Assembly (NCBI GenBank): GCA_904379015.1
Contig: CAJFHG010000022.1
Coordinates: 1 to 42,092, forward strand
Length of the DNA: 42,092 nt
DNA from: Candidatus Paralachnospira caecorum
GTDB taxonomy: Bacteria > Bacillota > Clostridia > Lachnospirales > Lachnospiraceae
Reading direction: 5' to 3'
Shown one piece after another: positions 7,361-14,358 of this stretch (positions within the stretch are counted from its first letter, which is position 1; every line of letters starts with the position of its first letter). The position numbers were made by a program, and so were the translations under genes. The notes beneath the pieces are model-generated. The model had not been told where the DNA came from, searched no databases, and saw only the letters and a list, made by a program, of their open reading frames with translations.

Positions 7361-8556
7361 TTCCGGATTATTATGAATTTCAGCACAGCACCAAGCTGAT
7401 TTCGGGAAGCTTTGCGCTGGAAAATATTTCGGCGGAATTGAAAATGCTGGGATCGGGACACCCCATGGTGCTGTCCGATCATGTTCTCAGTGAAATCGGA
7501 ACTCTGGCGGTGGTGTGCGATGCCATCGCGGCGGGCGGTATTGCCGTGGGAGCGGTGTTTCATGAGATCCCGGCTGATTCCTCGTCGGCGGTTGTCAATC
7601 AGATCGCGGAGATCTACAGGAAAAGCGGATGCGACAGTCTGGTGGCCGTGGGCGGCGGTTCTGTGCTGGATACGGCGAAAGGCGTGCGTATGATCCTTTC
7701 CCAGCGGGCAGAGAACATTATGGATCTGCTTGGCTGTGAGATCCTGAGCAGAGGCCGCCACATCCCCTTTGTGGCGGTGCCCACCACTTCGGGAACCGGT
7801 TCTGAGTCTACTTTAGTGGCTGTGATCAAAAACGCGTCGGACGGCATGAAAATGGAGTTTATTTCCTATTTCCTGCAGCCGGACGTGACGGTGCTGGATG
7901 TGCGCATGACTGCTTCCCTGCCGGCGAAGACCACCGCTTCTACGGGAATAGACGCGCTGTGCCATGCCGTTGAGGCCTATACCTGTCTGCAGAAAAATCC
8001 TCTGAGCGACGCCTACGCCTTTGCCGCGGTCAGGATGATCGGAGAATATCTGGAGCGGGCAGTGGAAAATGGAAAAGACAGGGAAGCGAGACTGGCTATG
8101 GCCAACGCCTCTACCATGGCGGGCGCGGCTTTTTCCAATTCCATGGTGGGAGTGGTCCATGCCGTCGGCCACGCGCTGGGCGGAGTCTGTCATGTGCCCC
8201 ATGGAGACGCCATGACGATCCTGCTCCCGTACTGTATGGATTATAATATGGAGCGGCTGTCGGAAGGATACGGCGAGCTGCTGCTTCCGCTCTGCGGACC
8301 GGAGGTTTATGCCGCCACGCCGAAGGAGGAACGGGGCCGGGCAATGAGAGATCAGGTCATGGGCCTGGAGCGGAGGCTTCATGACTGCTGCGGACTGCCG
8401 CTGACTCTGAGGGAAGCCGGAGTCAGCAAAAAGGATTTTGAGGCGGTGGCGCAGGCAGCGCTGAATGACGGAGCTATGATCGTCAATCCGGTGCAGGTCA
8501 GCAAAAGGGATGTCCTGTCGATTCTTGAGAATGCTTACGGGCCGGAGACATCATGA
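7357..8556 (+). CDS. Iron-containing alcohol dehydrogenase
   Basis: A 399-residue group III metal-dependent dehydrogenase that interconverts alcohols and aldehydes with NAD(P). The N-terminal nucleotide-binding domain has the GGGS motif in VAVGGGSVLDTAK and the family signature PTTSGTGSE. The C-terminal helical domain carries the metal ligands in TGIDALCHAVEAY and VVHAVGHALGGVCHVPHGDA (two conserved His) with an upstream Asp in LQPDVTVLD. Its length is typical. It is translationally coupled to the SCP2-like gene through ATGA. The substrate (ethanol, butanol, 1,3-propanediol, lactaldehyde and others in this family) cannot be told from sequence. Confidence 0.92.
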   Translation: MIPDYYEFQHSTKLISGSFALENISAELKMLGSGHPMVLSDHVLSEIGTLAVVCDAIAAGGIAVGAVFHEIPADSSSAVVNQIAEIYRKSGCDSLVAVGGGSVLDTAKGVRMILSQRAENIMDLLGCEILSRGRHIPFVAVPTTSGTGSESTLVAVIKNASDGMKMEFISYFLQPDVTVLDVRMTASLPAKTTASTGIDALCHAVEAYTCLQKNPLSDAYAFAAVRMIGEYLERAVENGKDREARLAMANASTMAGAAFSNSMVGVVHAVGHALGGVCHVPHGDAMTILLPYCMDYNMERLSEGYGELLLPLCGPEVYAATPKEERGRAMRDQVMGLERRLHDCCGLPLTLREAGVSKKDFEAVAQAALNDGAMIVNPVQVSKRDVLSILENAYGPETS

Positions 8557-8607
8557 TCCTGCTGCTTCGGGGGTTCTGTGGGGGATCTGTGAGATTTCAG
8601 AAACTAT

Positions 8608-8636
8608 TTGACATCTTCAGACAGTGGAAGTAGAAT
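8608..8636 (+). promoter_or_regulatory. Promoter of the 82-residue orphan gene
   Basis: Perfect TTGACA (8608-8613), 17-base spacer, TAGAAT (8631-8636), 49 bases before the ATG. A good promoter here is the best argument that the short gene is real. Confidence 0.7.
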
Positions 8637-8685
8637 AGAACCCGTAACCTGAAAAGGAACAGATTCCTGAAGAGGCGGTAGATTT

Positions 8686-8934
8686 ATGAAATACGGTTTT
8701 GAGGTGGAGGCGATCCAGGCGAAAAAAGGAAAACTTCCCCGTGATGAGAGAAATGACATTGCGGCTTATATCTCATCTTTGCAGATGGAGGCAGAGGAAG
8801 GGAAAAAGGCGTTCCGTCTGCTGGCGAACAGGGTCAACGGCAGACTTTCCAGGGATTGTACGGAAAGATCGGCAACGATCACCCTGCCGGATTACGGCGG
8901 CTGCCAGGTGATGGTCCGGCTGAAGACGGGCTGA
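8686..8934 (+). CDS. Small conserved-looking protein of unknown function
   Basis: 82 residues, not recognised. It is a soluble, charged protein: a central helix (about 20-45, DERNDIAAYISSLQMEAEEG) and a basic segment (about 50-65) followed by short strands (SATITLPDYGGCQVMVRLK). There is no signal peptide or membrane segment. It has its own promoter and a GAGGCGG ribosome binding site. The bidirectional terminator at 9024 closes it. The name FlgM was considered for the helix but there is no real match. Confidence 0.6.
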   Translation: MKYGFEVEAIQAKKGKLPRDERNDIAAYISSLQMEAEEGKKAFRLLANRVNGRLSRDCTERSATITLPDYGGCQVMVRLKTG

Positions 8935-9023
8935 CGGATCCCGCCGGGCCGGCGCTTTTTCGCGGCTGGACAGATTTTGTATTTTTACAGCAGAATGATG
9001 TGAAAAATGATGATGAAAAAAAG

Positions 9024-9044
9024 AGGACTGCCATGGGCAGTCCT
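9024..9044 (-). terminator. Bidirectional terminator between orphan gene and XRE regulator
   Basis: AGGACTGCC, loop ATG, GGCAGTCCT. The minus strand runs into CTTTTTTTTC and the plus strand into TGTTGATTTTT, so both convergent genes can end here; it is stronger for the minus strand. Confidence 0.85.
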
Positions 9045-9086
9045 TGTTGATTTTTGTCCTCATTCTGCTCTGTGAAGCGGGATGGA

Positions 9087-9359
9087 TCACGGAAGAGGAG
9101 TAAAAAGCTGAACGGGCTCGATCTCCAGTATCTGACAGATTCTGAACAGCAGATCCACAGAACAGTTCTGCGGTATATTGGGCGCTTCGATATGACTCAG
9201 ATAAGAACGGGAGATCCCCGCCATTTCCGCCAGCTGACTCTGTGTCAGTCCCGCTTTCCTGCGGTAGTAGCTGATATGATGGCTCAGATCCAGATAATAA
9301 TCAATATTCTCAAACTGCATCCGGTAATCAGGCGGACGTTTCTGCTTGTGGTCTCCCAT
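9087..9359 (-). CDS. XRE-family DNA-binding regulator
   Basis: 90 residues when started at the ATG at 9359, which has CAGGGGTGAG four to five bases upstream; the frame stays open further upstream but without a ribosome binding site. The helix-turn-helix (Cro/C1 type) spans about residues 27-83: ISYYRRKAGLTQSQLAEMAG, then ISRSYLSHIEAPNIPQ and LFRICQILEIEPVQLF, the standard five-helix pattern. There is no further domain, so it is a bare repressor-like protein. An inverted repeat at 9381-9402 in its own upstream region is a candidate autoregulatory site. Confidence 0.88.
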   Translation of the reverse strand: MGDHKQKRPPDYRMQFENIDYYLDLSHHISYYRRKAGLTQSQLAEMAGISRSYLSHIEAPNIPQNCSVDLLFRICQILEIEPVQLFTPLP

Positions 9360-9380
9360 ATGCTCACCCCTGTTTCTCTG

Positions 9381-9402
9381 TCGTATGACTGTCAGTATAC
9401 GA
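9381..9402 (-). promoter_or_regulatory. Inverted repeat, candidate operator of the XRE gene
   Basis: TCGTAT (9381-9386) and ATACGA (9397-9402) are perfect half-sites 10 bases apart. The minus strand also reads TATACT here, a possible -10, so a bound protein would block the promoter. Inference from position only. Confidence 0.45.
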
Positions 9403-9486
9403 TACAGAAAAAAGGATTGCCTAGACTGATTGCTTTTATGCAGCACATATGCGCTTTGACAGAACGCACATAAAAATTATAATTCC

Positions 9487-9564
9487 GGGAGGGCTTCAGA
9501 TCAGTGTCCGCGCTTCGGCCGGCGCTGAATCCGTGCCGTCGGCACGCAGCGTCCCTCCGGGCTT
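9487..9564. other. GC-rich folded element, role unknown
   Basis: GGAGGG (about 9487) can pair with CCCTCC (about 9553), and inside lie a GCCGGC core and CCGTGCCG/CGGCACG, giving a branched fold. GGGCTTTTA follows on the plus strand. There is no open reading frame. It could be a structured RNA or a terminator-like piece between the XRE regulator and the tRNA-Leu. Confidence 0.4.
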
Positions 9565-9573
9565 TTATCGTAC

Positions 9574-9611
9574 AAAAAAAGACTGTGTTCTGATTTCTCA
9601 AAACACAGTCT
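9574..9611 (-). terminator. Terminator of tRNA-Leu(AAG)
   Basis: On the minus strand AGACTGTGTT pairs with AACACAGTCT, followed by seven T. Confidence 0.9.
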
Positions 9612-9620
9612 GACCGATCC

Positions 9621-9705
9621 TGCAGTTGGCGGGACTTGAACCCGCACGAGCGCAATGCTCACTAGATCCTTAGTCTAGCGCGTATGCCAATTCCGCCACA
9701 ACTGC
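9621..9705 (-). tRNA. tRNA-Leu (anticodon AAG)
   Basis: 85 bases, class II with long variable arm. Acceptor GCAGTTG/CAACTGC, discriminator A, anticodon stem CTAGA/TCTAG, loop CTAAGGA with AAG at 34-36, T arm GCGGGTTCAAGTCCCGC. It decodes CUU, and more if A34 becomes inosine. Confidence 0.95.
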
Positions 9706-9740
9706 CTGTGATGGACGCCCGATTAACTGACGCGTCTATT

Positions 9741-9769
9741 ATCATAGCATTGGGGCCTGAAATTGTCAA
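9741..9769 (-). promoter_or_regulatory. Promoter of tRNA-Leu(AAG)
   Basis: Minus strand: perfect TTGACA (9769-9764), 17-base spacer, TATGAT (9746-9741). Confidence 0.85.
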
Positions 9770-9824
9770 TAGTTTTCGCAAAAATTCCCTCAAAAAAATA
9801 TTTAAAAAAAGTTTCAAAATTGTG

Positions 9825-9853
9825 TTGACAAACATGAATATTTGGAGTATACT
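9825..9853 (+). promoter_or_regulatory. Promoter of tRNA-Leu(CAG)
   Basis: Perfect TTGACA (9825-9830), 17-base spacer, TATACT (9848-9853), after an A-rich upstream stretch that could act as an UP element. Confidence 0.88.
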
Positions 9854-9909
9854 ACAGAAGTGTTCAGCGGTAAGACAAAAACAAAGAACACCAAAACAAA
9901 ATCAAATAT

Positions 9910-9994
9910 GCAGTTGTGGCGGAATTGGCATACGCGCATGATTCAGGTTCATGTGAGCATTACGCTCGTGAGGGTTCAAGTCCCTCCAACTGCA
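9910..9994 (+). tRNA. tRNA-Leu (anticodon CAG)
   Basis: 85 bases. Same acceptor and D arm as the Leu(AAG) gene, but anticodon stem CATGA/TCATG with loop TTCAGGT, so 34-36 read CAG (codon CUG). T arm GAGGGTTCAAGTCCCTC. It is divergent from the other tRNA-Leu. Confidence 0.95.
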
Positions 9995-10022
9995 CGAAGA
10001 TGCGGATGCATCGATTGAGAAG

Positions 10023-10066
10023 ACGGAAGCGAGGCTGAGTGAGATGCCTGTTTCCGTTATTTTTTT
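10023..10066 (+). terminator. Terminator of tRNA-Leu(CAG)
   Basis: ACGGAA and AGGC pair with GCCT and TTCCGT (10052-10057) around a 10-base loop, then a T-run. Confidence 0.75.
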
Positions 10067-10097
10067 GTTTCATAGGAAACTGCGTTCCCTATGAAAC
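10067..10097. repeat. Small palindromic element after a terminator
   Basis: GTTTCATAGG (10067-10076) and CCTATGAAAC (10088-10097) are a perfect 10 base-pair palindrome around AAACTGCGTTC. Diverged relatives follow the T-runs at 6641 (TTTCATAGAAAACGG) and 17802 (CAGGAAACTGCGTTTC). Confidence 0.6.
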
Positions 10098-10150
10098 AAA
10101 AATGCTCCGCAGGATCGCACTGCGGCGGAGTGGAATATATCGAAAAGAGC

Positions 10151-10179
10151 TTGCAACCATACTGCAAAAGACGTATAAT
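10151..10179 (+). promoter_or_regulatory. Promoter of the lrgA operon
   Basis: TTGCAA (10151-10156), 17-base spacer, perfect TATAAT (10174-10179). A hairpin CCGGATAC/GTATCCGG lies at the start of the leader (about 10199-10219). Confidence 0.8.
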
Positions 10180-10268
10180 GATATATCCGGGGCGGTATGC
10201 CGGATACGGGCTGTATCCGGAAACTGCCGCACCCGGTTCAGGCCATGAAAGGACGAAAGAGACAGAGT

Positions 10269-10649
10269 ATGAAGTGGGTCAAATATGTAAAACAGCTTGC
10301 TGTCATTATGGCAGTTTCATTCGCGGGGGAATTGCTGAACCGGCTCCTTCCGCTTCCGGTACCGGGCAGTGTGTACGGGCTGGTTTTGATGTTTCTGGGC
10401 TTGATGACAGGCGTCATTAAGCTGGAGCAGGTGGAGGATGTGGGAGATTTCCTTTTGAAGATCATGCCGGTCCTGTTTGTGGGACCCTGCGTCAGCATGA
10501 TAACGGTAGTGGGCGGAATCACGGATCAGCTGGCGGCGATCCTTGCGGTCTGCCTGATCAGCACCGTGGTGGTCATGGCTGTCACAGGGGTGACGGCGCA
10601 GCTGATTCTGAACAGGAAGGCAGACAGGGAGGAAAAAGAGCATGAATGA
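10269..10649 (+). CDS. CidA/LrgA-family membrane protein
   Basis: 126 residues, about four hydrophobic helices. It shows the family pattern near the N-terminus (QLAVIMAVSFAGELLNRLLPLPVPGSVYGLVLMF) and the central VGDFLLKIMPVLFVGPCVSM. CidA/LrgA proteins are holin-like and act with CidB/LrgB; roles proposed in the family include autolysis control and pyruvate uptake. The frame is open from 10197 but LrgA proteins start close to the first helix, so the ATG at 10269 is preferred; the ribosome binding site is weak. It overlaps the next gene by 8 bases. Confidence 0.85.
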   Translation: MKWVKYVKQLAVIMAVSFAGELLNRLLPLPVPGSVYGLVLMFLGLMTGVIKLEQVEDVGDFLLKIMPVLFVGPCVSMITVVGGITDQLAAILAVCLISTVVVMAVTGVTAQLILNRKADREEKEHE

Positions 10650-11337
10650 GTGGCTTCAGGGCAGTGTTTATTTTGGCTTTTTCCTGTCGCTGGCAGCTTA
10701 CTGGGCGGGAATGGCCATTCAGAAAAAGTTTCCTTATACCATCTGCAATCCGCTGCTGATCGCCAGCGTGATCGTGATCGTGATTCTGCTCGGGTGCGGG
10801 ATTGATTATGATACCTTCAACAGCGGGGCACAATATATTACGTATTTCCTGACGCCGTCGACCGTCTGTCTGGCCATTCCCATGTACAGACAGATGCGGG
10901 TGCTGAAAAAGAATCTGGCGGCGATCCTGATCAGCCTTGTAAGCGGATGCATAGCAGGCGCGCTTACCATATGGGCGCTCTGCCGTCTGTCTGGATTAAA
11001 CGGCGTGATCTATCATTCCCTGCAGCCAAAATCTGTGACCAGCGCCATCGCCATGGGAGTCGCAGAGGAAATCGGCGGAGATTCCGCTCTTGCGGTGGCT
11101 GCGGTTATTGTGACAGGTCTGTTCGGGGCGATCATAGCCAGGGGCGTGTGCCGGCTTTTCCGGATCACCAGCCCCATTGCAGTCGGACTTGCCTGCGGAA
11201 ACGCGGCCCATGCCATGGGCACGAGCAAAGCCCTGGAGTTCGGGGAAGTAGAAGGAGCCATGTCCAGCCTCGCGGTTGTCGCGGCGGGGATCATTACCGT
11301 TGTGCTGGCCCCGGTTTTCGCGGGACTGATACCATGA
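10642..11337 (+). CDS. CidB/LrgB-family membrane protein
   Basis: 231 residues with about seven membrane segments, matching LrgB: SLAAYWAGMAIQKKF, the PLLIASVIVIV segment, FLTPSTVCLAIPMYRQ, LQPKSVTSAIAMGVAEEIGG and the GNAAHAMGTSKALEFGEVEG motif near the C-terminus. It works with the LrgA-like protein just upstream, to which it is translationally coupled. RBS: GGAGGAAAAAG. The next gene follows 24 bases later, so co-transcription with the SufCB pair is possible. Confidence 0.93.
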   Translation: MNEWLQGSVYFGFFLSLAAYWAGMAIQKKFPYTICNPLLIASVIVIVILLGCGIDYDTFNSGAQYITYFLTPSTVCLAIPMYRQMRVLKKNLAAILISLVSGCIAGALTIWALCRLSGLNGVIYHSLQPKSVTSAIAMGVAEEIGGDSALAVAAVIVTGLFGAIIARGVCRLFRITSPIAVGLACGNAAHAMGTSKALEFGEVEGAMSSLAVVAAGIITVVLAPVFAGLIP

Positions 11338-11361
11338 AGATAGAAAGTGAGGGCAAAACCT

Positions 11362-12096
11362 ATGCTGGAATTACAGAATGTTTCTTTCCAGGTGGAGGAA
11401 GAGAGCAGTCAGAAGGAGATTCTGAAAAATGTAACCCTGAAAATTGAGGATGACCGGTTCATCGCCATCACAGGTCCCAACGGAGGAGGAAAATCCACGC
11501 TGGCCAGGGTGATCGCGGGAATCGAAAAGCCCACAGAGGGGCGGATCCTTTTTGACGGAGTTGATATTACAGACAAGAACATCACGGAGCGGGCCAATAT
11601 GGGCATCAGCTACGCGTTTCAGCAGCCGGTGCGGTTCAAGGGCGTGACAGTCCTGGATCTGATCCGTCTTGCTGCGGGAGAGAAGATCAGTACGGCGGGC
11701 GCCTGCGAATATCTTTCGGAGGTTGGGCTCTGCGCCAGAGATTATATCAACAGAGAGGTGAACGCGAGTCTGTCGGGCGGTGAATTGAAGAGAATTGAGA
11801 TTGCCACTGTCCTGGCCCGCGGAACAAAGCTTTCTGTATTTGACGAGCCGGAGGCCGGTATTGACCTGTGGAGCTTCAATAACCTGATCAAGGTATTTGA
11901 AAAGCTTCATGCTCAGATCGACGGTTCTTCCATTCTGATCATTTCCCATCAGGAGCGGATCCTGAACATTGCTGACCGGATCATTGTGATCGCGGGCGGC
12001 CAGGTGACGGCGGAGGGAAGCAGAGAAGAGATCCTTCCTGAGCTGCTGAGCAGCGACGAGGGAATGAACTGCAAGTTTTATAAGGAGGGATACTGA
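11362..12096 (+). CDS. SufC-like ATPase of a minimal SUF (SMS) system
   Basis: 244 residues. An ABC-type soluble ATPase of the SufC branch, which powers Fe-S scaffold remodelling rather than transport. Motifs: Walker A GPNGGGKST, Q-loop AFQQPVRFKG, signature SLSGGELKRIEIATVLAR, Walker B LSVFDEPEAGIDLW with the E-A-G-I-D-L typical of SufC, and H-loop IISHQERI. The ATG at 11362 has GTGAGGG upstream and is preferred over the in-frame GTG at 11347. Its stop overlaps the ATG of the SufB-like gene. With one SufB/D-like partner and no SufS, SufU or SufD nearby, it fits the two-gene SmsCB type. Confidence 0.9.
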   Translation: MLELQNVSFQVEEESSQKEILKNVTLKIEDDRFIAITGPNGGGKSTLARVIAGIEKPTEGRILFDGVDITDKNITERANMGISYAFQQPVRFKGVTVLDLIRLAAGEKISTAGACEYLSEVGLCARDYINREVNASLSGGELKRIEIATVLARGTKLSVFDEPEAGIDLWSFNNLIKVFEKLHAQIDGSSILIISHQERILNIADRIIVIAGGQVTAEGSREEILPELLSSDEGMNCKFYKEGY

Positions 12097-13013
12097 TGGA
12101 CGCAATAGAAAAAACACTGCTGGAACAGATCGCGGGTCTCCATAAGATTCCCACGGGCGCTTATAATATCCGTGCCAACGGAAAAACGGAGAGCAGAAAT
12201 ACAACGGCCAATATCGATATTATTTCCAAGCCGGACGGAAGCGGCATTGATATCCGCATCAGGCCGGGAACGAAGCACGAGAGCGTGCATATTCCCGTGA
12301 TCCTGAGCCAGGCGGGGCTTCAGGAGGTCGTGTACAATGATTTCTATATCGGAGAGGGCGCCGACGTGGTGATCATCGCCGGCTGCGGGATCCACAACAG
12401 CAGCTGCGATACCTCCAGACACGACGGGATCCACCGGTTTTTCATTGAGAAGGGCGCGAAGGTCAAATACGTGGAAAAGCATTATGGAGAAGGGGACGGC
12501 AACGGAAAGCGGATCATGAATCCCAAAACGGTTGTGGAGCTTGGCGAGGATGCCTACATGGAAATGGACAGCGTCCAGATCAAGGGTGTCGATTCTACCG
12601 TGCGGGAGACGGACGCCGTTCTGGATAAGGGAGCCCGTTTTGTGGTGACAGAGAGACTGATGACCCACGGGCAGCAGGACGCGAGAAGCGAGTTTTCTGT
12701 CGATCTCAACGGAGAAGGCTCCAGCGCCAATGTGGTGTCCCGTTCCGTGGCGAGAGAGGATTCCCGTCAGGTCTTTGTATCCAAGATTCATGGGAATCAG
12801 GCCTGCAGCGGCCATTCGGAATGTGATTCTATTATTATGGACAACGCGAAGATTAGCGCGGTGCCGGAGATCACGGCGAACCATCCGGACGCGGCTCTGA
12901 TCCATGAGGCGGCCATCGGGAAAATCGCGGGAGAGCAGATCACGAAGCTGATGACGCTGGGACTGACGGAGCAGGAGGCGGAAGAGCAGATCGTAAACGG
13001 ATTCCTCAAATAG
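12096..13013 (+). CDS. SufB/SufD-like Fe-S scaffold (SmsB type)
   Basis: 305 residues, a short single SufBD core (E. coli SufB is about 495). A right-handed beta-helix scaffold is expected. The family segment CGIHNSSCDTSRHDGIHRFF (about 107-126), rich in Cys and His, and the C-terminal PEITANHPDAALIHEAAIGK with conserved His and Glu are present. C-terminal helices read LGLTEQEAEEQIVNGFL as in SufB. It is coupled to the SufC-like gene by TGATG with a strong AAGGAGGG site. It should assemble Fe-S clusters; the sulfur donor must be elsewhere. Confidence 0.9.
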   Translation: MDAIEKTLLEQIAGLHKIPTGAYNIRANGKTESRNTTANIDIISKPDGSGIDIRIRPGTKHESVHIPVILSQAGLQEVVYNDFYIGEGADVVIIAGCGIHNSSCDTSRHDGIHRFFIEKGAKVKYVEKHYGEGDGNGKRIMNPKTVVELGEDAYMEMDSVQIKGVDSTVRETDAVLDKGARFVVTERLMTHGQQDARSEFSVDLNGEGSSANVVSRSVAREDSRQVFVSKIHGNQACSGHSECDSIIMDNAKISAVPEITANHPDAALIHEAAIGKIAGEQITKLMTLGLTEQEAEEQIVNGFLK

Positions 13014-13067
13014 AGGATTGGGATCGTGGCGGAGGGAACATAAAACAGCAGAAAGGGCGGGGCGGAT

Positions 13068-14135
13068 ATGGACAGCAGGATGGAAAAAAGAAAAGCCTTT
13101 ATCATCAATTTTCTGTATTTTATTATTGTGGTCGGCGTGCTTTATTTTGTGCTGAAAAAGCTCTTTCCGATTTTTCTTCCCTTTGTGATCGGCCTGGCGG
13201 TGGCCTGTATCCTCAATCCTCTGATCCGCTTTCTGACAGCCAGGGTCAGGATCAGCAGAAAAATCTGCGCGCCGGTCCTGGTGGCGCTGTTTTATATTCT
13301 GATCTGCCTTCTGATTTATCTGTTCGGGGCAAAGATCGTTTCTTTTATACAGAGCGCGGCGGTCAGATTGCCGGAATATTACGCGGCCCATATTGAACCC
13401 CAGATCGAGATCCTGATGGATAAGATCGCGGAAGGATTTCCGGAGAATGAGGAGCGGGTCATGGCGATAGCCGGTTCTGTGGAGAACACGATGCAGGAGG
13501 TGGTCCAGGCGGCATCGGGAAGTATCATCAGTCTCGGCGCTTCTTATGTGGTGGCCTTTCCGGGACTGCTTCTGCAGATTATTTTCATGGTGATCTCATC
13601 CTTCTTTTTTACGTCGGATCTGGAAAATATCAAAGCCTTTGTTCTGCGCCAGATTTCGGGGAAAAAACGGGAGATGACAGTGGGCGTGGTGAAAAACGCC
13701 CGGACTATGGTCGGAAAGATCCTGAAGGTTTACCTGTTTCTGATGTGCGTGACGTTCCTGGAGCTGTATGTGGGATTTCTGATCCTGAGGGTGGATATGG
13801 CGCTTCTCTACGCGGTTCTGATCGCCATTGTGGATATCCTGCCTGTGCTGGGAACAGGAACGGTCCTGATCCCGTGGGGCATCATTGCCTGTATTCTGGG
13901 CAATGTGGGACAGGGAATCGGCATTCTGATCCTGTATCTGATCATCACTGGTGTCCGTCAGTTTCTGGAACCCAAATTTATCGGGCATCAGGTGGGGCTT
14001 CACCCGATCGTGACGCTGATCTGCATATTTGCCGGCGCGAAGGTCATGGGGATCCTTGGCATTTTCCTGTTTCCGGTGGCGGCTACTGTGCTCAAAAAAA
14101 TGAATGATGACGGTACGATCCACCTGTGGAAATGA
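13068..14135 (+). CDS. AI-2E family transporter
   Basis: 355 residues, about seven or eight membrane segments. It shows the AI-2E/PerM/YtvI plan: two N-terminal helices (FLYFIIVVGVLYFVLKKLFP, FVIGLAVACILNPLIRFL), a soluble central part (about 90-150), and the C-terminal block with DILPVLGTGTVLIPW, GVRQFLEPKFIGHQVGLHPIVTL and the last helix GILGIFLFPVAATVLKK. Members export small molecules or act in Na+/H+ exchange; the substrate here is unknown. It lies 54 bases after the SufB-like gene with AAAGGGCGG upstream and could be the last gene of that operon. Confidence 0.9.
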   Translation: MDSRMEKRKAFIINFLYFIIVVGVLYFVLKKLFPIFLPFVIGLAVACILNPLIRFLTARVRISRKICAPVLVALFYILICLLIYLFGAKIVSFIQSAAVRLPEYYAAHIEPQIEILMDKIAEGFPENEERVMAIAGSVENTMQEVVQAASGSIISLGASYVVAFPGLLLQIIFMVISSFFFTSDLENIKAFVLRQISGKKREMTVGVVKNARTMVGKILKVYLFLMCVTFLELYVGFLILRVDMALLYAVLIAIVDILPVLGTGTVLIPWGIIACILGNVGQGIGILILYLIITGVRQFLEPKFIGHQVGLHPIVTLICIFAGAKVMGILGIFLFPVAATVLKKMNDDGTIHLWK

Positions 14136-14193
14136 CAGCTCCGCTCCCTTTGCCATGCCGGAGATAGTCAGAATTTTAACGGGAAAAAGAGGA

Positions 14194-14221
14194 TGTACAA
14201 ACAGAAAAAATCGTGTATAAT
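14194..14221 (+). promoter_or_regulatory. Promoter of the Mn riboswitch transcript
   Basis: TGTACA (14194-14199), 16-base spacer, perfect TATAAT (14216-14221); the start would be at about 14228, just before riboswitch stem P1. Confidence 0.7.
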
Positions 14222-14230
14222 ATAAAATGC

Positions 14231-14327
14231 CAATAAAAGGGAGTAGCCGGCATGGTGATCATGGATTCCATGGCGTCAGTACGATTGAGAAATCCGCTGG
14301 GAATTGAAATGGCGAGACTTTTATTGC
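14231..14327 (+). promoter_or_regulatory. yybP-ykoY (Mn2+) riboswitch aptamer
   Basis: P1 is CAATAAAAG (14231-14239) paired with CTTTTATTG (14319-14327). Just inside it are the family's conserved loop GGGAGTAGCC and, on the 3' side, GGCGAGAC. The second conserved loop region is present as GCGTCAGTACG plus GAGAAATCCGCTGGG. These match the yybP-ykoY class, which binds Mn2+ between the two docked loops. The 3' P1 strand is also the 5' strand of the terminator, so ligand binding should turn expression on. Confidence 0.85.
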
Positions 14328-14358
14328 AGCAGGGCGGCTGCAATAAAAGTCTTATTTT
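14316..14358 (+). terminator. Riboswitch expression-platform terminator
   Basis: GACTTTTATTGCAGC (14316-14330) and GCTGCAATAAAAGTC (14337-14351) form a perfect 15 base-pair stem followed by TTATTTT. It competes with aptamer stem P1 for bases 14319-14327. Confidence 0.9.

Noticed and set aside
9054-9473. Plus-strand ORF of 139 residues opposite the XRE regulator
   Set aside because: Antisense to a clear helix-turn-helix gene and overlapping its operator and terminator.
9392-9655. 87-residue minus-strand ORF running through the tRNA-Leu terminator region
   Set aside because: It begins in the tRNA-Leu gene and crosses its terminator; no homology recognised.
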